A stretch of DNA of 64,000 nt from Euryodendron excelsum (GCA_033060915.1 CM065377.1:36542683-36606682); one strand, 5' to 3'; counted from the first letter of the stretch, positions 23,093 to 36,333 are shown. A program made the numbers and translations. The notes: generated by a model from the letters alone, not told the origin.

Positions 23093-24885
23093 TGTAAGCA
23101 CCTCATTTTTTCCTACTCGGCAATCTCCGATCTGACCAGACTCACATTCAAACCAACACAGCCACATTCAAGTCAAAATCAACTTTCCAGACTCAATTCA
23201 ACCAATCAATCGCTTTGTAGGCCCACCGGACCCAATTGAGGCAAAATAACTAAAATACCCTTGTGGCATTATTCGGTCCTTTTCTAGTTGGCACGTCTGC
23301 CTAGAGATAGTAAGTCCCCTTTTCAATATCAAATCCAATTTAAAGTCCAATTCAAAATCAAATCAAATTCGGCACGCCTTTCGAGAAAGTTGATCTCTTA
23401 TGTAGTAAGACCATCCAGTTGAGTATGTTTTTTTAGAAAACTCTTTGGAACTGTAAGAGCTATCAAACCCGTCGACCGGGACAGAACCCTAGTTCCCAAA
23501 ATGGTAGAACGGTCCACCTTTAGCGCATGCTAGCCCACTAATGAAAAATATCCGTTATTCGGCACATCTTTCAAGAAAGTTAATTACTCAGACAATTAGT
23601 CCACATAGCAGCTTTCCGAGATCAGGCAGTCTCTGGAATGAACGGGCATCGTTAGAGTGGCGAAAACACTCGTAAACATCGCAACTGTTAGAGTGGTAGA
23701 AACACTCACAAACAAGTGGACATCGGAAATTACCAACAAACTCCCGTTGTCATAAGACCGAACTCGTCTCTTGGATGTGGCACGTTTACCAAAAGATGAG
23801 ATACCTTTGGAAACCAACTCATCACAAACTGTCATAGTGGCAGAAACACTCAAAACCCAGGTCAACACTAGTGCTTACTAGCCTACTCTAGTGAAAAATG
23901 ACCAAACTGCCCCTTCAGTCTTGTCCAGCATGCTTCTCGAGAAAGTACTTCTCGAGAAAGTACCTATGTCCTCAGAGCGGTAAGTCCACCTTTCTAAGAT
24001 TGTCCCAAAGACGATCTGACATGTTCAAATGCCTTCCAGTCGGTTCTGAACCAATTCTGGGACTGTCCGATTAAAATGACCATTTTGCCCTTAGGCATCC
24101 GAGCGCCTGCGGGAACCACACCGACTCTCAGTATTAAACCGATTACCTTCCAAGAATGCTTCTAATAGTATTCTCAACCTTCTAGCACCTTTTCGGAGCA
24201 TTCTGAGTCTATTCCAGCAAACCTAGTGCAAAATGATCATTTTGCCCCTAGCCATCCGGTCGCCTTTTCCAACCACACCAGGTATAGATATCAAACTGGC
24301 AATACATCAAAACATTATAAATAGTGTTTCCAACCTTTGAGTCCTCTCATGTGTCGTTCCAAGTCTATTCCGGTGGTTTTCTAGTCTAGTTGACTGTTTT
24401 GCCCCTAAGAGCTCAACTGACCACTTTGACAATCCCGACCTTGTTTTCCAAGTCCGTTACCTCCGGGACACTATTTCAAGGGTTTCTACCCATTTCTGGC
24501 CTTTTGAACCATTTCTAGCCTCCCGGAGCATTCCCGGACCTTTTGGAGTCACTCTTAGTGGAGCCAAGCCAAAAATTGCATGGTAGTCACTAATACAGGC
24601 GCCCAAATCTTTTGCCTTGCATATTAAGAGTCAAAAGATAGGTTGCTTGCCACCCTTAAAACTTTCTTAAGTGACTGGTGTAAGCACCCCATTTTTGACC
24701 GCTCGGCAGTCTACATTCCGTCCAGACTTGTACTCAAGTCAATATGGACGTATTCCATTCGAAACCAACTTTCTAAGTCCCAAATCCCGTCTGTCCATTG
24801 CTTCACGGGCCCGCCAGACCCAAATAGAGGCAAAATGACCAAAATGCCCATAGGGGCATTATCCTTTCCAATTCCAACTCCAATC

Positions 24886-25350
24886 CCTCTCTCAAGACAT
24901 TTTATTTCTCGAGACGGTTCCAAATCAGGTACGTCTTTCTGAAGACGATATGACCCCTTTCCATTTCCAACCCCTCTCTCGAGACAGTTTATTCCTCTAA
25001 ACGGTTCCAAATCAGGCACGTCTTTCCGAAGATAGTAAGTCCCTTTTCCAATTCTAACCCCTCTCTCGAGACAGTTTATTCCTCGAGAAGGTTCCAAATC
25101 AGGTATGTCTTTCCGAAGACGGTAAGGCCCCTTTCCAATTCCAATCCCTCTCTCGAGACAGTTTATTCCTCGAGACGATTCCAAATCAGGCGCGTCTTTC
25201 CGAAGATGATAAGACCCCTTTCTAAATCCAATCCATCTCTTGAGACAGTTTATTCCTCAAGACGGTTCCAAATCAGGCACATCTTTCTGAAGACAGTAAG
25301 ACCCTTTTTCAATTCCAATCCCTCTCTCTCGACAATTTATTCCTCGAGAC
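24886..25350 (+). repeat. 88-bp CTCGAGACAG tandem modules in U3 of LTR G
   Basis: Six units, each with CCCTCTCTCGAGACAG, TTATTCCTCGAGACGG, CAAATCAGGCACGTC and TTTCCGAAGACGGTAAG, begin at about 24886, 24976, 25062, 25149, 25228 and 25320. The paired CTCGAGA motifs form an inverted pair in each unit. Copy number and spacing differ in A (5590-5860), B (15840-16260) and H (43200-43510). The repeat-encoded open frame on the minus strand (24711-25184) is an artefact. Confidence 0.88.
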
Positions 25351-25779
25351 GATTCAACACGCTTTTTGAAGAGGTAAGTCCCTTTAAACCTGTTGACCGG
25401 GACGAGACCCCAAGTCCCCTAGATGGTAGAGCGGTCCACCTTTGGCCCCTACTAGCCTGCCAATGTAGAAATGTCCGTTTAGCCACGCCTTCTGAGAAAA
25501 TTGACTTCTCAGATGCTAAGTCCCTTTAATAGTTTCCCGAGATCAGGCAGTCTTGGGAATGATCGTGAACCGTCAGAGTAGCAGAAATACTCGCAAACAT
25601 CACAACCGTCAGAGTAACGGAAATACTCGCAAACAGGTCGATATAGGGAATTGCCAACAAACCCCTGTATCACCCGACCGTCGTCAGAGTGGCAGAAACA
25701 CTCAAAACCCAGGTCAACACCGGTGTCTACTAGGCCACTTATGTGAAAAATGACCAAACTGCCCCTTGGGCCTTTTCCC

Positions 25780-26300
25780 AAACTTCCCGGTCAAGATGAT
25801 CATTCTGCCCCTAGACATCCGAAGGCCCTGGGAACCACACCGGCTCTGGGTATCAAATCGGTAACTTCCCGGGAATACTTCTTGTAGTATTCCCAACCTT
25901 TCTTTACCTTTCTAGATCATTCCGAGTCAATTCCGGCAAACCCGGTGCAAAATAATCGTTTTGCCCTTGGTGGGCCGGTCGCCTTTTTCTAGCCACGCCG
26001 GCTCTGGGTATCAAACCGGTGGCTTCCTGAGAATGCTTTTTACAATGTCCTCAACCTTTCTTTATCCTTTCGGATAATTCTGAGTCAGTTCCGTCAAACC
26101 CGGTACAAAATGATCGTTTTGCCCCTAGAGGGTTGGTCGCCTTTTCCAACCACACCGGCTCTGGGTATCAAATCAACAACGATTTGGAAACATTCTGAAT
26201 AATGTTTCCAAATCTCGAGTCTTTTTCCGGAATGGTCCGAGTCCATCCCAGCAACTTCCCGATCCGATTGACCGTTTTGCCCCTAAAGGCCCAGTCAACC
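25780..26300 (+). repeat. About 157-bp tandem repeats in U3 of LTR G
   Basis: Units contain GACCGTTTTGCCCCT, then a GGGCCGGTCGCC-like stretch, CACACCGGCTCTGGGTATC and AAACCGGTAAC. CGGCTCTGGG starts at 25841, 25999 and 26156, giving periods of 158 and 157. Related repeats are in A (6410-6770), B (16800-17310), C (22140-22720), H (43920-44440) and F (63700-64000, minus). Confidence 0.85.
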
Positions 26301-26536
26301 CTTCTGACACATCCTACCCTCATTTTTCAAGCCAAATAGCTCTGGGACGCTGTTCTAAGCGTTCTTGCTCTTTTCTAGCCTTCTGAGCCATTCCCAGTCC
26401 CTTAAATCATTCTCAAACTTTCCGAAGTCACTCCTAGTGAAGCCAGGCTAAAAATTGCATGGTAGTCACTAGTACAGGCGCCCAAATCTAGTCAAAGATA
26501 CGTTGCTTGCCGACCTTAAACATTTCCTAAATGGCT

Positions 26537-26633
26537 GGCGCCACTACTAGTGGTGCCAAGCCAAAAAATGGCCTGGTGCCACTCCTAGTGGCGCCAGTGT
26601 AATGTTTGGCCTGGCGCCACTACAACAGGCGCC
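26537..26633 (+). repeat. Three 38-bp palindromic units ending at the TATA box of LTR G
   Basis: Dyads with half-site GGCGCCACTA or its close variants start at 26537, 26575 and 26613, exactly 38 bp apart. The TATA box CTATAAATA starts at 26649, close to where a fourth unit would begin. Each dyad spans 21 bp and can form a 9-10 bp stem. Confidence 0.92.
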
Positions 26634-29600
26634 AGTGCATTCCTCTCTCTATAAATACAAAGCCTCTTCCAGCGTGAAAGAGGTCTACAAACTCAGTCTA
26701 AAAACACCAATATTCGATATATAGAGCTCGAACACTCCCAAAACCCTAGCCTCCCTAGGTTTTCCAAACCCTAACCACCATACACTAAACCCCAGCCTTC
26801 TATACACTCATACACACCCCCATACACTTATACACTAGCCTCCAACCCTCCTCTGAAGACTTAAAGAACTGCAATTCGAAGTTTAAAGATTGAAGACAAC
26901 TCTTGAGGATTGAAGACGAAGATCAAGATGAAGACCGAAGACAAGCAAGGCGCGCAAAATAAACAAGACATACGGTAGGCTTTCTCTTTAAATTTCCGCA
27001 CTTCCCCCTCTCTCTTCTCTCTCCTAACCCACTTGGGTTTTCTCTATTTTAATCCTCCAACTCTTTCCCCCCCTTTCTTTGCTTGCTTGAAATAAGGAGA
27101 CTCCCGGTGCATGTGTAGGATTAGACTATTAGAGGGTCACCGTGTCGGGGGCTTTCCTTTAGGCTAACCGGAGACCACGTGAGTTCGGCCCCCTTGATTA
27201 TGTGGTGAAGCCTTAACCTTGTATGTTCACGACTCCAAATTTGCATTGTGCATATCATTATCTTGCATCTTCCAAAAATCGTTTTCAAACTCGTCTTCAA
27301 AATTTGCATTAACCTTGTTTCAAAATTGCATCAAAATCTCCTTTTCAAAAACTTGTTTTCAAAATCACAATCCTAGGGTGATTCTAGCCTTTCCATGGCT
27401 AGGATTGCTTTAGGAAAGTGTTAAATTCAAAGTGACTAATATGGTCCACATTTTCAACCCTTGTTGTTTTCAAAACCACCTTCTTAAAGTGGTTCTAGCC
27501 TTCTTATAGTTAGAATCGCTTTAGGATGGTGAGATGTTTTTATACTTTCCAAAAAATTCTATTTTCAAAAATCTCTTTTCCTAAAACCTCCTCTTTCAAC
27601 TTGCTTTCTAAAAACTCTCATTTCCAAAGTTTTCAAAAACTCTCTCTAAAAATCTATTTTCCAAAACTTCTCTTTTTAAATTCCTTTCCAAAATGCTCTC
27701 TTCAAGGTCCACTTTCTAAAAACGTTCCCAAGGTTTTCTTCTTAGAAAAACCTATTCCTAAATCTCTTTCTTAAAAATCTCTTTCTAAAAAACTCCTCAC
27801 TAGGATCTCTTTCCAAAAAACTCTTTTTCCTCAAAATTCATTTTCTAAAAACACTCCCTAAATTCACTTTCCTAAAATCTCTCTCCAACAATCTCTTTCC
27901 AAAAATCTTTCCAAAAAACTCTCTTTCCAAAATCTTCCCTCTAGAAACTCCTCTCTTGAATTTTTTTCCAAAAACTTGTTTCCAAAAACACACTTTTCAA
28001 AAATCGCTTTCCTTAGAGCCCAAGTGAAGCCCTAGAGCCACAATTAGGAAATCCTAATCTTCTTTCCAAAAACATGGTTTTCAAACTTACCTTAAAACCT
28101 AGGTTTCCAAAACCTCTTGTTTTCTACATCCAAACTATGCACATTTCCAAAACCTCTTTTCTACGTCAAAACTATAGTCTTCCCAAATCTAGGGTTTCTA
28201 AAACTTTTCCTTTCCAAACCCTTGTCAAATCAAATTTTTCCTTTAGAAAATCAAATCAAATCTTCCCATCTAGGAGACTAGATCTTATCCTTCGTTTTTG
28301 GAAACAAAATCAAACATTCCCTTTTAGAACTAAAATCCAATTTCTTCCTAATCCAAATCTTTCTTAGTTCAAATCCTTCTTAATCTTTTACTTCTCTAAA
28401 TCCTAACTTTTCAAAACTTGAACATAAAAATCTTTTCTAACTTTTAAAACTCAAAATCTAAATCTTTCCTAATTCAACTCTCTCTTAATCTCCTACCTTC
28501 CCAAACCGTAAGTTTCCTAAAACTTTCAAATCTTTCTCTAAACATTAAGCTTCCACATTCAACCCTTTCCTAATTCTATCTCTTTCCAAATCTAAGTTTT
28601 CAAACCTTTCCTAATCTTAAGATTTTCTAAAACTAAAACTCTAAAACTTTCTAAATTTCAAATCTTTCTAAATCCGAATCTTTCTTAATTCAAAACTTTC
28701 TTAAGTTGAAATTTTCCAAATTCTAAACCTTTCTTAAACTAAACTTGTTCTAATTCAAAACATTTCTAAATTCAACACTTCCCTATTTCAAGACCTTTCT
28801 TAAAACGAAACTTTCTAATTTCAAAACTTTCCTAAACCTAAAACTTTTCTAAGTTGAAACTTTCTTAATTCAAAACTTTCCCAAGTTGAAACTTTCCTAA
28901 TTCCAAAACTTTCCTAAAATGACACTTTCCTAATTTGAACTTTCCTAATTCGAACCTTTCCTAATTCCAATCTTTCTCCAATCTTCGAAGTCCAACATTC
29001 GAGTCCAATCTTTCTCAATCTCAAGTCCTTTCTAAATCCTCTCTTTCTTAAGTCTAGGTTTCCTAAAACCAAGTCTTTCAAAATCAAATCTTTTTCCAAA
29101 TCTTCCAATCAAAGTTCAATCTTTCAATCTTCCAATCCAATTTCCAATTCAATCTCTTTCTTCCAATTAACTCCTCTATTTTCAATCGGACTCTTATCCG
29201 AACTATGACTGACTTGATTCCTCCAAAGGGATACGTAGACAACCCTCATGGGTGCGGTCTCCACATTTTTGAAATCTCAAAATTCCACAACATTTTCCAA
29301 AATTCTATTTCTACAATTTCTTTCTAACCTCCAATCCTACAATTTTCTTCAAGTTTCCAATTCTATGATCTATTCCTACTTTTAATCTTCAATTTTAATT
29401 TCCAAATTCAATTTCAATCTTCAAATTCAAGCTTCTATCTCTTTCTTTTCAAATCAAATCAAACTCTTTTCAAATCTATTTCCAAATCTCTTTTCTTGCA
29501 CATGCATACCATGCATCATGTTAGTTTCTTTTCAAACATTGTTTTACAAAGTGGATAGGATTGAACAATAGTTAATTAAAGACTCTGATAGGTGAATCTA

Positions 29601-32600
29601 GGGTAGATTGACATGTAGGTACCGAAAGGGTGGGGTAGGGTGATGGCTTAGTGCGTTTTCCCTACACGTAACCAACCTCCGAACCTAGATCACTGTTTTC
29701 GAAAGACCAAAAGGAGTTATTTTCAAAAAAGGGCTAAATGTTTTCCAAAGATTGCCAAACAACATGTTTTTCTAAAAAACCCTCTCTTGAGGAGATATTT
29801 TCAAAATCGTTTTCCAAAAACTCTAAGTATAGTTTTCAGATTATGCTTAGTTTTTAGGTGACCTAACTCACCTTAATCAAGTTATGTAGCGACTCCAAAT
29901 CTTTTTCTAAAAGCCCTTTGTTCAAATCTATTTTTAATTCAAACCTAGTCGCACTCATTCTTCTAGGAGGGTGAGTTCTAATGAGAGAGTACATCATTTT
30001 TTCCGCTTGTGTGAGTATTCCTCGAGTGCGAAAAATCTGGGCGCGACAACTGGCGCCACTAGGAGGAATTTTTCCCTAGCACCACTACAATAAGCGCTAG
30101 GCTAGTCACGTGTCTATAAATACAGAGCCTCCCTTTGCGTGTTCGTATAGTCAATCCAAAAACTTTGCTTTTCAAATTACAGAGTTTGAAGTCTCTTCAA
30201 AACCCTAGCCTCTCTAGTCTCTTCAAACCCTAGCCTCCATACACTTAACTCTAACACTTATACACACTCCGTACACTTATACACAAGTCTCCAAAGTCTC
30301 TACTGAAGACTCAAAGTGCTGCAACTTGAAAGCTTTCAAGGATCAAGCAAAGCAACACAAATAAAGCAAGCAAAACAAGAAGAAAGCAAGGTAGGTTTTC
30401 TTTTTATGTTTATATACTACCCCCTCTCTCTTCTTCCTGCTAACCCACTTAGGTTTTTTTCTAGTTTAATCCCATATCTTTTACCCCCCCCCTTTTCTTG
30501 CATGCTTGAAACAAGGGATTCCCCGATTTATGTGTAGGAAGGATTATTGAAAGTCTCCATGTCGGGGGCTTTCTTCTAGTTCAACCTTAGACCATGTGAA
30601 TTCGGCCCCTTTGATTATGTGGTGAAGTCAACCTTGTATATTCACGACCTTACTTGCATTATGCATGTCATATTCATACATCCCTTCAAAATTTGTTTTC
30701 AAAGTCGTTTTCAAAACTTGCATCAAAATCATCTTTCAAACTTGCATTCAAAATCTCTCTCCCAGAACTTATTTTCCTAATCACAATCTTAAAGTGATTA
30801 TAGCCTTTCCATGATTAGGGTTGTTTTAGGCAAGTGTTATATTCATCGTGACCATCAAAATTCATATTTTGGGTGTAAACCCTAAATTGTTTTGCATCAA
30901 AATCACAATCTTAAGGTGATTCTAGCCATTCTATGGTTAGGGTTGTTTTTAGGAAAGTGTGATATTCAATGGAATCACGTTGGTCCATATTTCAAATCCA
31001 TATTGTTTTCACAACTACCAACTTAGAATGGTTCTAATCTCTTCATGGTTGGAATTGTTTTAGAAAAATAAGATATTCAAAAGATTTTCAAATAGTCCAT
31101 ACTCAAGCTCCTTTCCAAATTGCTTTTCAAACTCCTTTCCAAAAACTCCTTTCAAAATTCTATTTTTCAAAAACTCTTTTCAAACTCCTTTCTAAAAGTT
31201 CTCTTCAAAAATCCACTTTTTAAAAACTCTCTTCAAGTTTCCTTCCTAGAAACTCTCTTCAAAAGGTCTACTTTTCAAAAATCTCTCTTTCTTGGAGTCC
31301 AAGTCAAGCTCTAGATTCCATGGTTAGGAAACCCTAATTCTCTTTTCTAAAAACATGACTTCTTCTTTTGCCTTAAATCATAGGTTTCCTAAATCTCTTT
31401 TTTTTTTTTCTACACAAAATTATAGTTTTCCAAATTCAAGTTTTTCAAAATTTAACCTTTTCAATTTCATTCAAATCCAATCTTTGAAATTTGAAAACTA
31501 GATCAAATCTTCCCGTTTAGGAAACTAAATCAAATCCTTCAATTTTAGAAACCATATCAAATCATCTATTTTCGGAAATAAAATCTAATATTCTATTTTA
31601 GGAAACAAGAATAAAATCTTTCTTAATTCAAATCTTTCCTAAGTTCACATCCTTCTAAATTCAAACATTTCCTAATTCCAACCTTTCTAAATTTCAAAAC
31701 TTTCTAAATTCAAAGCTGTCCTAAATTGAAATCTTTCCAAAACCAACTCTTTCCTAATTTGAAGACTTTTCTAAATTCACAAATTTCCTAAAATGAAACT
31801 TTTTTAAAATCAACATTTTCCTAATTTAGCACTTTCTTAAAATGGAACTTCCCTATTTCAAAACTTTCCTGATTCAAAGATTTCTAAAATCTAGTCTTTC
31901 CTAAACTTAACTTTCTAAATTCATTCAAATCAAGTGTTTAAGTCAAGTCTTTCTAAATTAAGTCAAATCTCTTTTTAAATCTTCCTTAAATCCAACTTTC
32001 CTAATTTGAGCCTTTCCTAAATCCAACTTTCTAAAATTAAACCTCTCAAATCTAAATCAAATCTTTTCCAATTCAACTATATGTTTCAATTTTAGGTAAC
32101 TTAAATCCTAGGAGGCCTAAACCCTAGTTCAACCCTAACCCTGGATTTTATAGGCTTCAACCCTTTTCTAAAACTTCTTTCTAAACCAAATTGGTTTTTT
32201 AATTTCAAACTTCAAAATGTTTTCAAAACTCAACTCCTTTCCTAAGTCAAGTCTAAGTTCTCTTTCCAAGTTCGAACCCTTTTTCAAGTCTAAGTTCAAT
32301 TTCAAATCAAATCTCAATTTCATATCTTCTATTCTAAGTTCAAATCAAATCATTTTTCAAATCAAACTCTTTCTTAAATCAAATCTTCTCAATTCAAACT
32401 TTTCAAACCTAAAAGTGTCTATTTTGAATCAGACTCTTATTCGAACTACGACTGACTTGATTTTCAAAAAGGGATACGTAGGCAACTCTCATGAGTACGG
32501 TCACAATCTTTTTTCAAATTTTCAATTCTTTAATTTATTTCAAGTTTTTAATTCAAAAATCTGTTTTCAAATCTCCAATTCCAATTTCTAAAATCTACTT

Positions 32601-33173
32601 TCCAACTTCAAATCTTTCTTTTCAAATCTATTTTCAAAATCAAATCTTTTTCTTGCACTTATATATCATGCATCATATAGTTGTTTTCTAAAGTTAATAG
32701 TATTGGACATTTACTAATCAAATATTCCAAATGAGTGAAGCTAGGGTGAATAGACATGTAGGTACCGCAAGGGTGGGGTAGGGTGATGACTTAGTCTGTC
32801 TTTCTTACACGTAACCAACCTTCGAACCTAGATCACTATTTTGAAAGACCAAATAGAGTTATTTTCACAAAAGGCTTACATTTTTTCAAAGGTTGCCAAA
32901 CAACCTGTTTTCTAAAAAACTCTCTTAAGGAAGTTTTCAAAACCTTTTCAAAAACCCTAAGTGTGATTTTCGGATTGTATTTAGTTTTAGGTGACCTAAC
33001 TCACCTTAATCAAGTTAGGTGGCAACTCTAAAATTTTTTCAAAAGCCTTTAATCAAATCAATTTTCAATTCAAACCTAGTCTCACTTGTCCTTCTAGGAG
33101 GATGAATTCTAATGAGAGAGCAATGTGATTTTCTCACTTGTCTTTTCCGAGTGCGAAAAATCAGGGGGTGACA

Positions 33174-33195
33174 GCTGGCAAGTCCACTGGGGATG
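33174..33195 (+). other. Primer binding site of element D
   Basis: Two bases after the 5' LTR end (…GTGACA|GC), the sequence TGGCAAGTCCACTGGGGA begins at 33176. It starts with TGG (complement of tRNA CCA) and resembles the TGGCGACTCC-type sites I associate with Tat/Ogre elements primed by a tRNA-Arg. The tRNA assignment needs a database comparison. Confidence 0.65.
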
Positions 33196-33989
33196 CTTAG
33201 AGGGTTAGGCCAATGTCATGTCTCTTCACCCTCACCCATTTGGAGTCTTTGATTAATTTTTCCAATTCTATCCCTTTCAGACCTCCAAAATCAAACTTTT
33301 CAAAGCTGTTTTCAAAAGCATGTCATTGCTTGCATTCAATTACATTCAATTATTTAATCTTGCATTAAGTTTGTCATTCAAGTACTGACTTTTGCATCTT
33401 TATTTTTTTAGGTGGACCTTTGTTCACATAATTTATTTCAAGTTATATTAATTGCCATGTATGAATGAATGTATGAAATGGACAGGATGGATGGGAGATG
33501 TTGCGCGCTTTCCTTCGCCTTTCAAAATTTCACACACACACTGCATTATGCACAAGCATTTGCATACTTGCTTTTTCTACCTGATTATGTCCCTTCTAGT
33601 TAGAAGGGGGAATGGTATATTAGTTGTGGGCAAAATGCTGTGTCAATTTCTTCGCCTACGACCTCTTGATGGTTTTCCTACTCGGATCAACAACTGATCA
33701 TGGCACCACCTCAGGGAGTGCGCCTAGGTTTGAAGATTTGAGAATCGAGCCTTCTTAGGAAGCATTAGTAAACCCTCAGCCTCATGCTTATGTAGACACC
33801 ATACATGTCGATTTCAAAATCTTGGAGGAAAAGGCGACTGCTTTACTTTCCTTTAAGCTTATCTATTCTTGTTGTTATACTGCTCGTATTCTTGCTGTTG
33901 TAATACTTGTATAACTGCTCATGCATTCATGTTTACTTTATAATTGCATTCTCTCTCTCGATTCTATGCATCTATGTTCATGCATTCAA

Positions 33990-35060
33990 TATTCCATTTC
34001 AAGACAAGAGTTCCAAAGTAACTCAAGCCACTGCATTTTCATACATATGATCAACCCAAAGAGAGTGACGCTAAGTTCACTCTCACTTGCATTAAACCTT
34101 CCAAAACCCTAAGGGTTCCCATATAACCTTGAGGACTCATGGCATGCATTTCAAATCATTCCATAAAGAAGCCCCAATCCCTCTATGCTCACAGAGATAG
34201 GTTGCCAAGAAGATAAGGGGTAATCAAACATCAAGGTCTCTCAACGACCTCCTCAACATCAAATTCAAAGAAGGCGAATACGAAGACTTAAGAGTAGTTT
34301 AGGATCTCAATTATAAAAGTAGATAGGTGAAAGTCCCAAGGAAAGTGTTCCCTCTCCCCTATTAAAATGTACTTCGATTCTTTTGTATTTTAAACTCAAA
34401 GTTCAATGTACTCTTCTTCTTTTTGTAAATTAATGAATGAATGAATATATGTCCCCACTTGACGGTAAGGTGTTTGCTTACAGGGGCAAACCCCATATCT
34501 CCAAGAAGTGAGCCAAATGCATCATGTTTAGTTATCCCTCAAAGAGCAGGGGCACCCCTAGGATATACATTGCATAAAAAATTTCAAATTAGGACACTAA
34601 CTTATCTCTTGTTTCTTTACTTCTATCCTCCCCCCTTATCTCCATATACCAAGAGAATCGAAGGCAGAAGCAAGATAAGAAGGGGGTCTTCTAAACCATT
34701 CATTTACTATTATCATAATTCATTTTTATTATGATCATGCATCCATATCTATTCCAAGAAAAGAGTTTCAAGAAACTCAAGTCATTGCATTCTCATATAT
34801 TTAATCAACCGTAGATAGTAAGGATCAATCCAATCTCATTTTAATCGAACCTACCAAAACTCCGAAGGGTTTCTCAACCTTAAGGATTCATTGCATGCAT
34901 AGACCCATATCTCAAGAGAAGCCCAAATCTCTTTCCGTTTATAAAAGTTGGATTACCTAAACAAAGAAACATCAACCGGCCCATGCTAAAGGTATTGTGT
35001 TGCATAAAGGGTAAAACCCCCCCTCCAAGATGGACCTTGCATCATGCCTAGACTCCCTCA
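33990..35060 (+). repeat. Duplicated leader block in element D
   Basis: Two imperfect direct copies (about 33990-34280 and 34760-35060) share, in order: a TTCCAAGACAAGAGTTCC-like start, AACTCAAGCCACTGCATT, the ATCAACC segment, CCTTGAGGACTCATGGCATG and GAAGCCCAAATCCCTCT. The second copy corresponds to the start of element A's visible sequence. No coding role is apparent. Confidence 0.65.
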
Positions 35061-36333
35061 AAGAAAGGACCTCCATAGGACATGCATCACATAAAACTTT
35101 CAACTCCACATGCTAACTATGCTTTGTTTTTCTTTTCCTTTTTTCTTGCCAAAGAGCATAATTAAACTCACAGAACCCCTTTAGAGTCCTGCCCATTTCA
35201 AACTCATCTAAGGATAAGCCCGATTGTTGGAAGAGGCCAAACCTGCATTAAAGAATGAGGACTTCACCATTTGCAAAGCCCTATTAGAACTATGCATTGC
35301 CACAACAGAATCCTTTAACTTCCTAATGCATGCCAAATGCCGTAAAAGATTTGTCAATTCACCCTCCGTTGATACACTCAGTGAATGAAGCACCAAGGAG
35401 GTTGACATAGTCTCACAACCCTATTAAGGGTTTTCACCAAAAGGTTTACAAGAAAAAGGGATGTTTCTACAAAATTTGTTCATTTTATTTATATATTTCT
35501 ATTTTTGAATATCTTAATTTGAACATTCCATGACATGCAATCATAATTTGAAATGAAAAGGAAGTAGTTTTCAATTTATCCCCTTTGTCTCATACTCTTA
35601 TGAATGATTATTGCTTTTAGGGATTCTTCCCCATTTGTTAATGACTCGACTTGAAGAATGGGATAGCATGGGTAACCCATTTAAAGGTGGTTAAAACATT
35701 CAAGAGACAAAGAGAGAGTGAGAGATAGGAGGAAGGCAGTCTCAATAAATAAGTGTAGATTTTATTAAAGAGGCGACACTTGAGTGATATCCTGGCTAAC
35801 CAATGGGCAGCCGAGTCCTCAAAATGATGAGAAGCCATTATTCTATTTATCCAATAAGAAATAAACACTACCTTTTGCTCAGCCCACTAGAGGCATAAGT
35901 GATTTCTATTTAGATATTCCCAAACCAAGAACCATCCCCCACATTGGGGCAAGCACATAGTAGTTGATTTGATAGCATATGTAGGAGTTCACTGGCAAAA
36001 ACACACCATCTCTATGAATATTGTCTAAATTTTATACAAAGACTTTATGGATGAAGCAATTCAATTTGAAATGATGAAAGGTCATCAATTCTGCTACCAT
36101 ACACAAAGAAAATTCCTTTGCAAAGCCCACTTGAGCCGGTTACGTTTCTCAAGAAAAATAACCAGATGATCACTGCTCGCATTGGGTTAAGGCAAAAGTC
36201 ATGAGTAGGAACTAATGAGCAACGATAAAAGTGGTGATTTCCAAGAAGTTATGGCATCAAAGGCGTATTTAGTAAAGAAGTTATTGTGTTTGTGGTGATC
36301 TTCAAAAGAAGATACTTTCATCCAAAAATATAA

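Larger units (their letters stand above)
24679..30048 (+). mobile_element. Solo LTR G (5.37 kb) nested in D's 5' LTR
   Basis: It runs from TGTAAGCACCCC to GGGCGCGACA with perfect 5-bp target duplications ACTGG (24674-24678 and 30049-30053). The host reading is continuous across it: host sequence GTGACTGG joins CGCCACTAGGAGG. No internal region is present. U3 has six 88-bp CTCGAGACAG modules (24886-25350), GTCAGAG modules (25570-25720), about 157-bp repeats (25780-26300) and three 38-bp palindromic units (26537-26633). Confidence 0.93.
23093..33173 (+). mobile_element. 5' LTR of element D (about 4.7 kb without insert G)
   Basis: It begins TGTAAGCACCTC after TCTCC (23088-23092) and ends GGGGGTGACA at 33173, directly followed by the primer site. 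Removing solo LTR G and its duplicated ACTGG (24679-30053) leaves 4706 bp. TATA is at 30114, a donor-like AAGGTAGG at about 30389, the conserved island at 32434 and hairpin at 32994. The matching 3' LTR starts at 42428. Confidence 0.88.

Noticed and set aside
24711..25184. Minus-strand 157-residue frame with repeated SRGINCLERG peptide
   Set aside because: The peptide repeat simply mirrors the 88-bp U3 DNA modules; similar frames appear wherever the module occurs (15904-16248, 43238-43612, 5735-5986).
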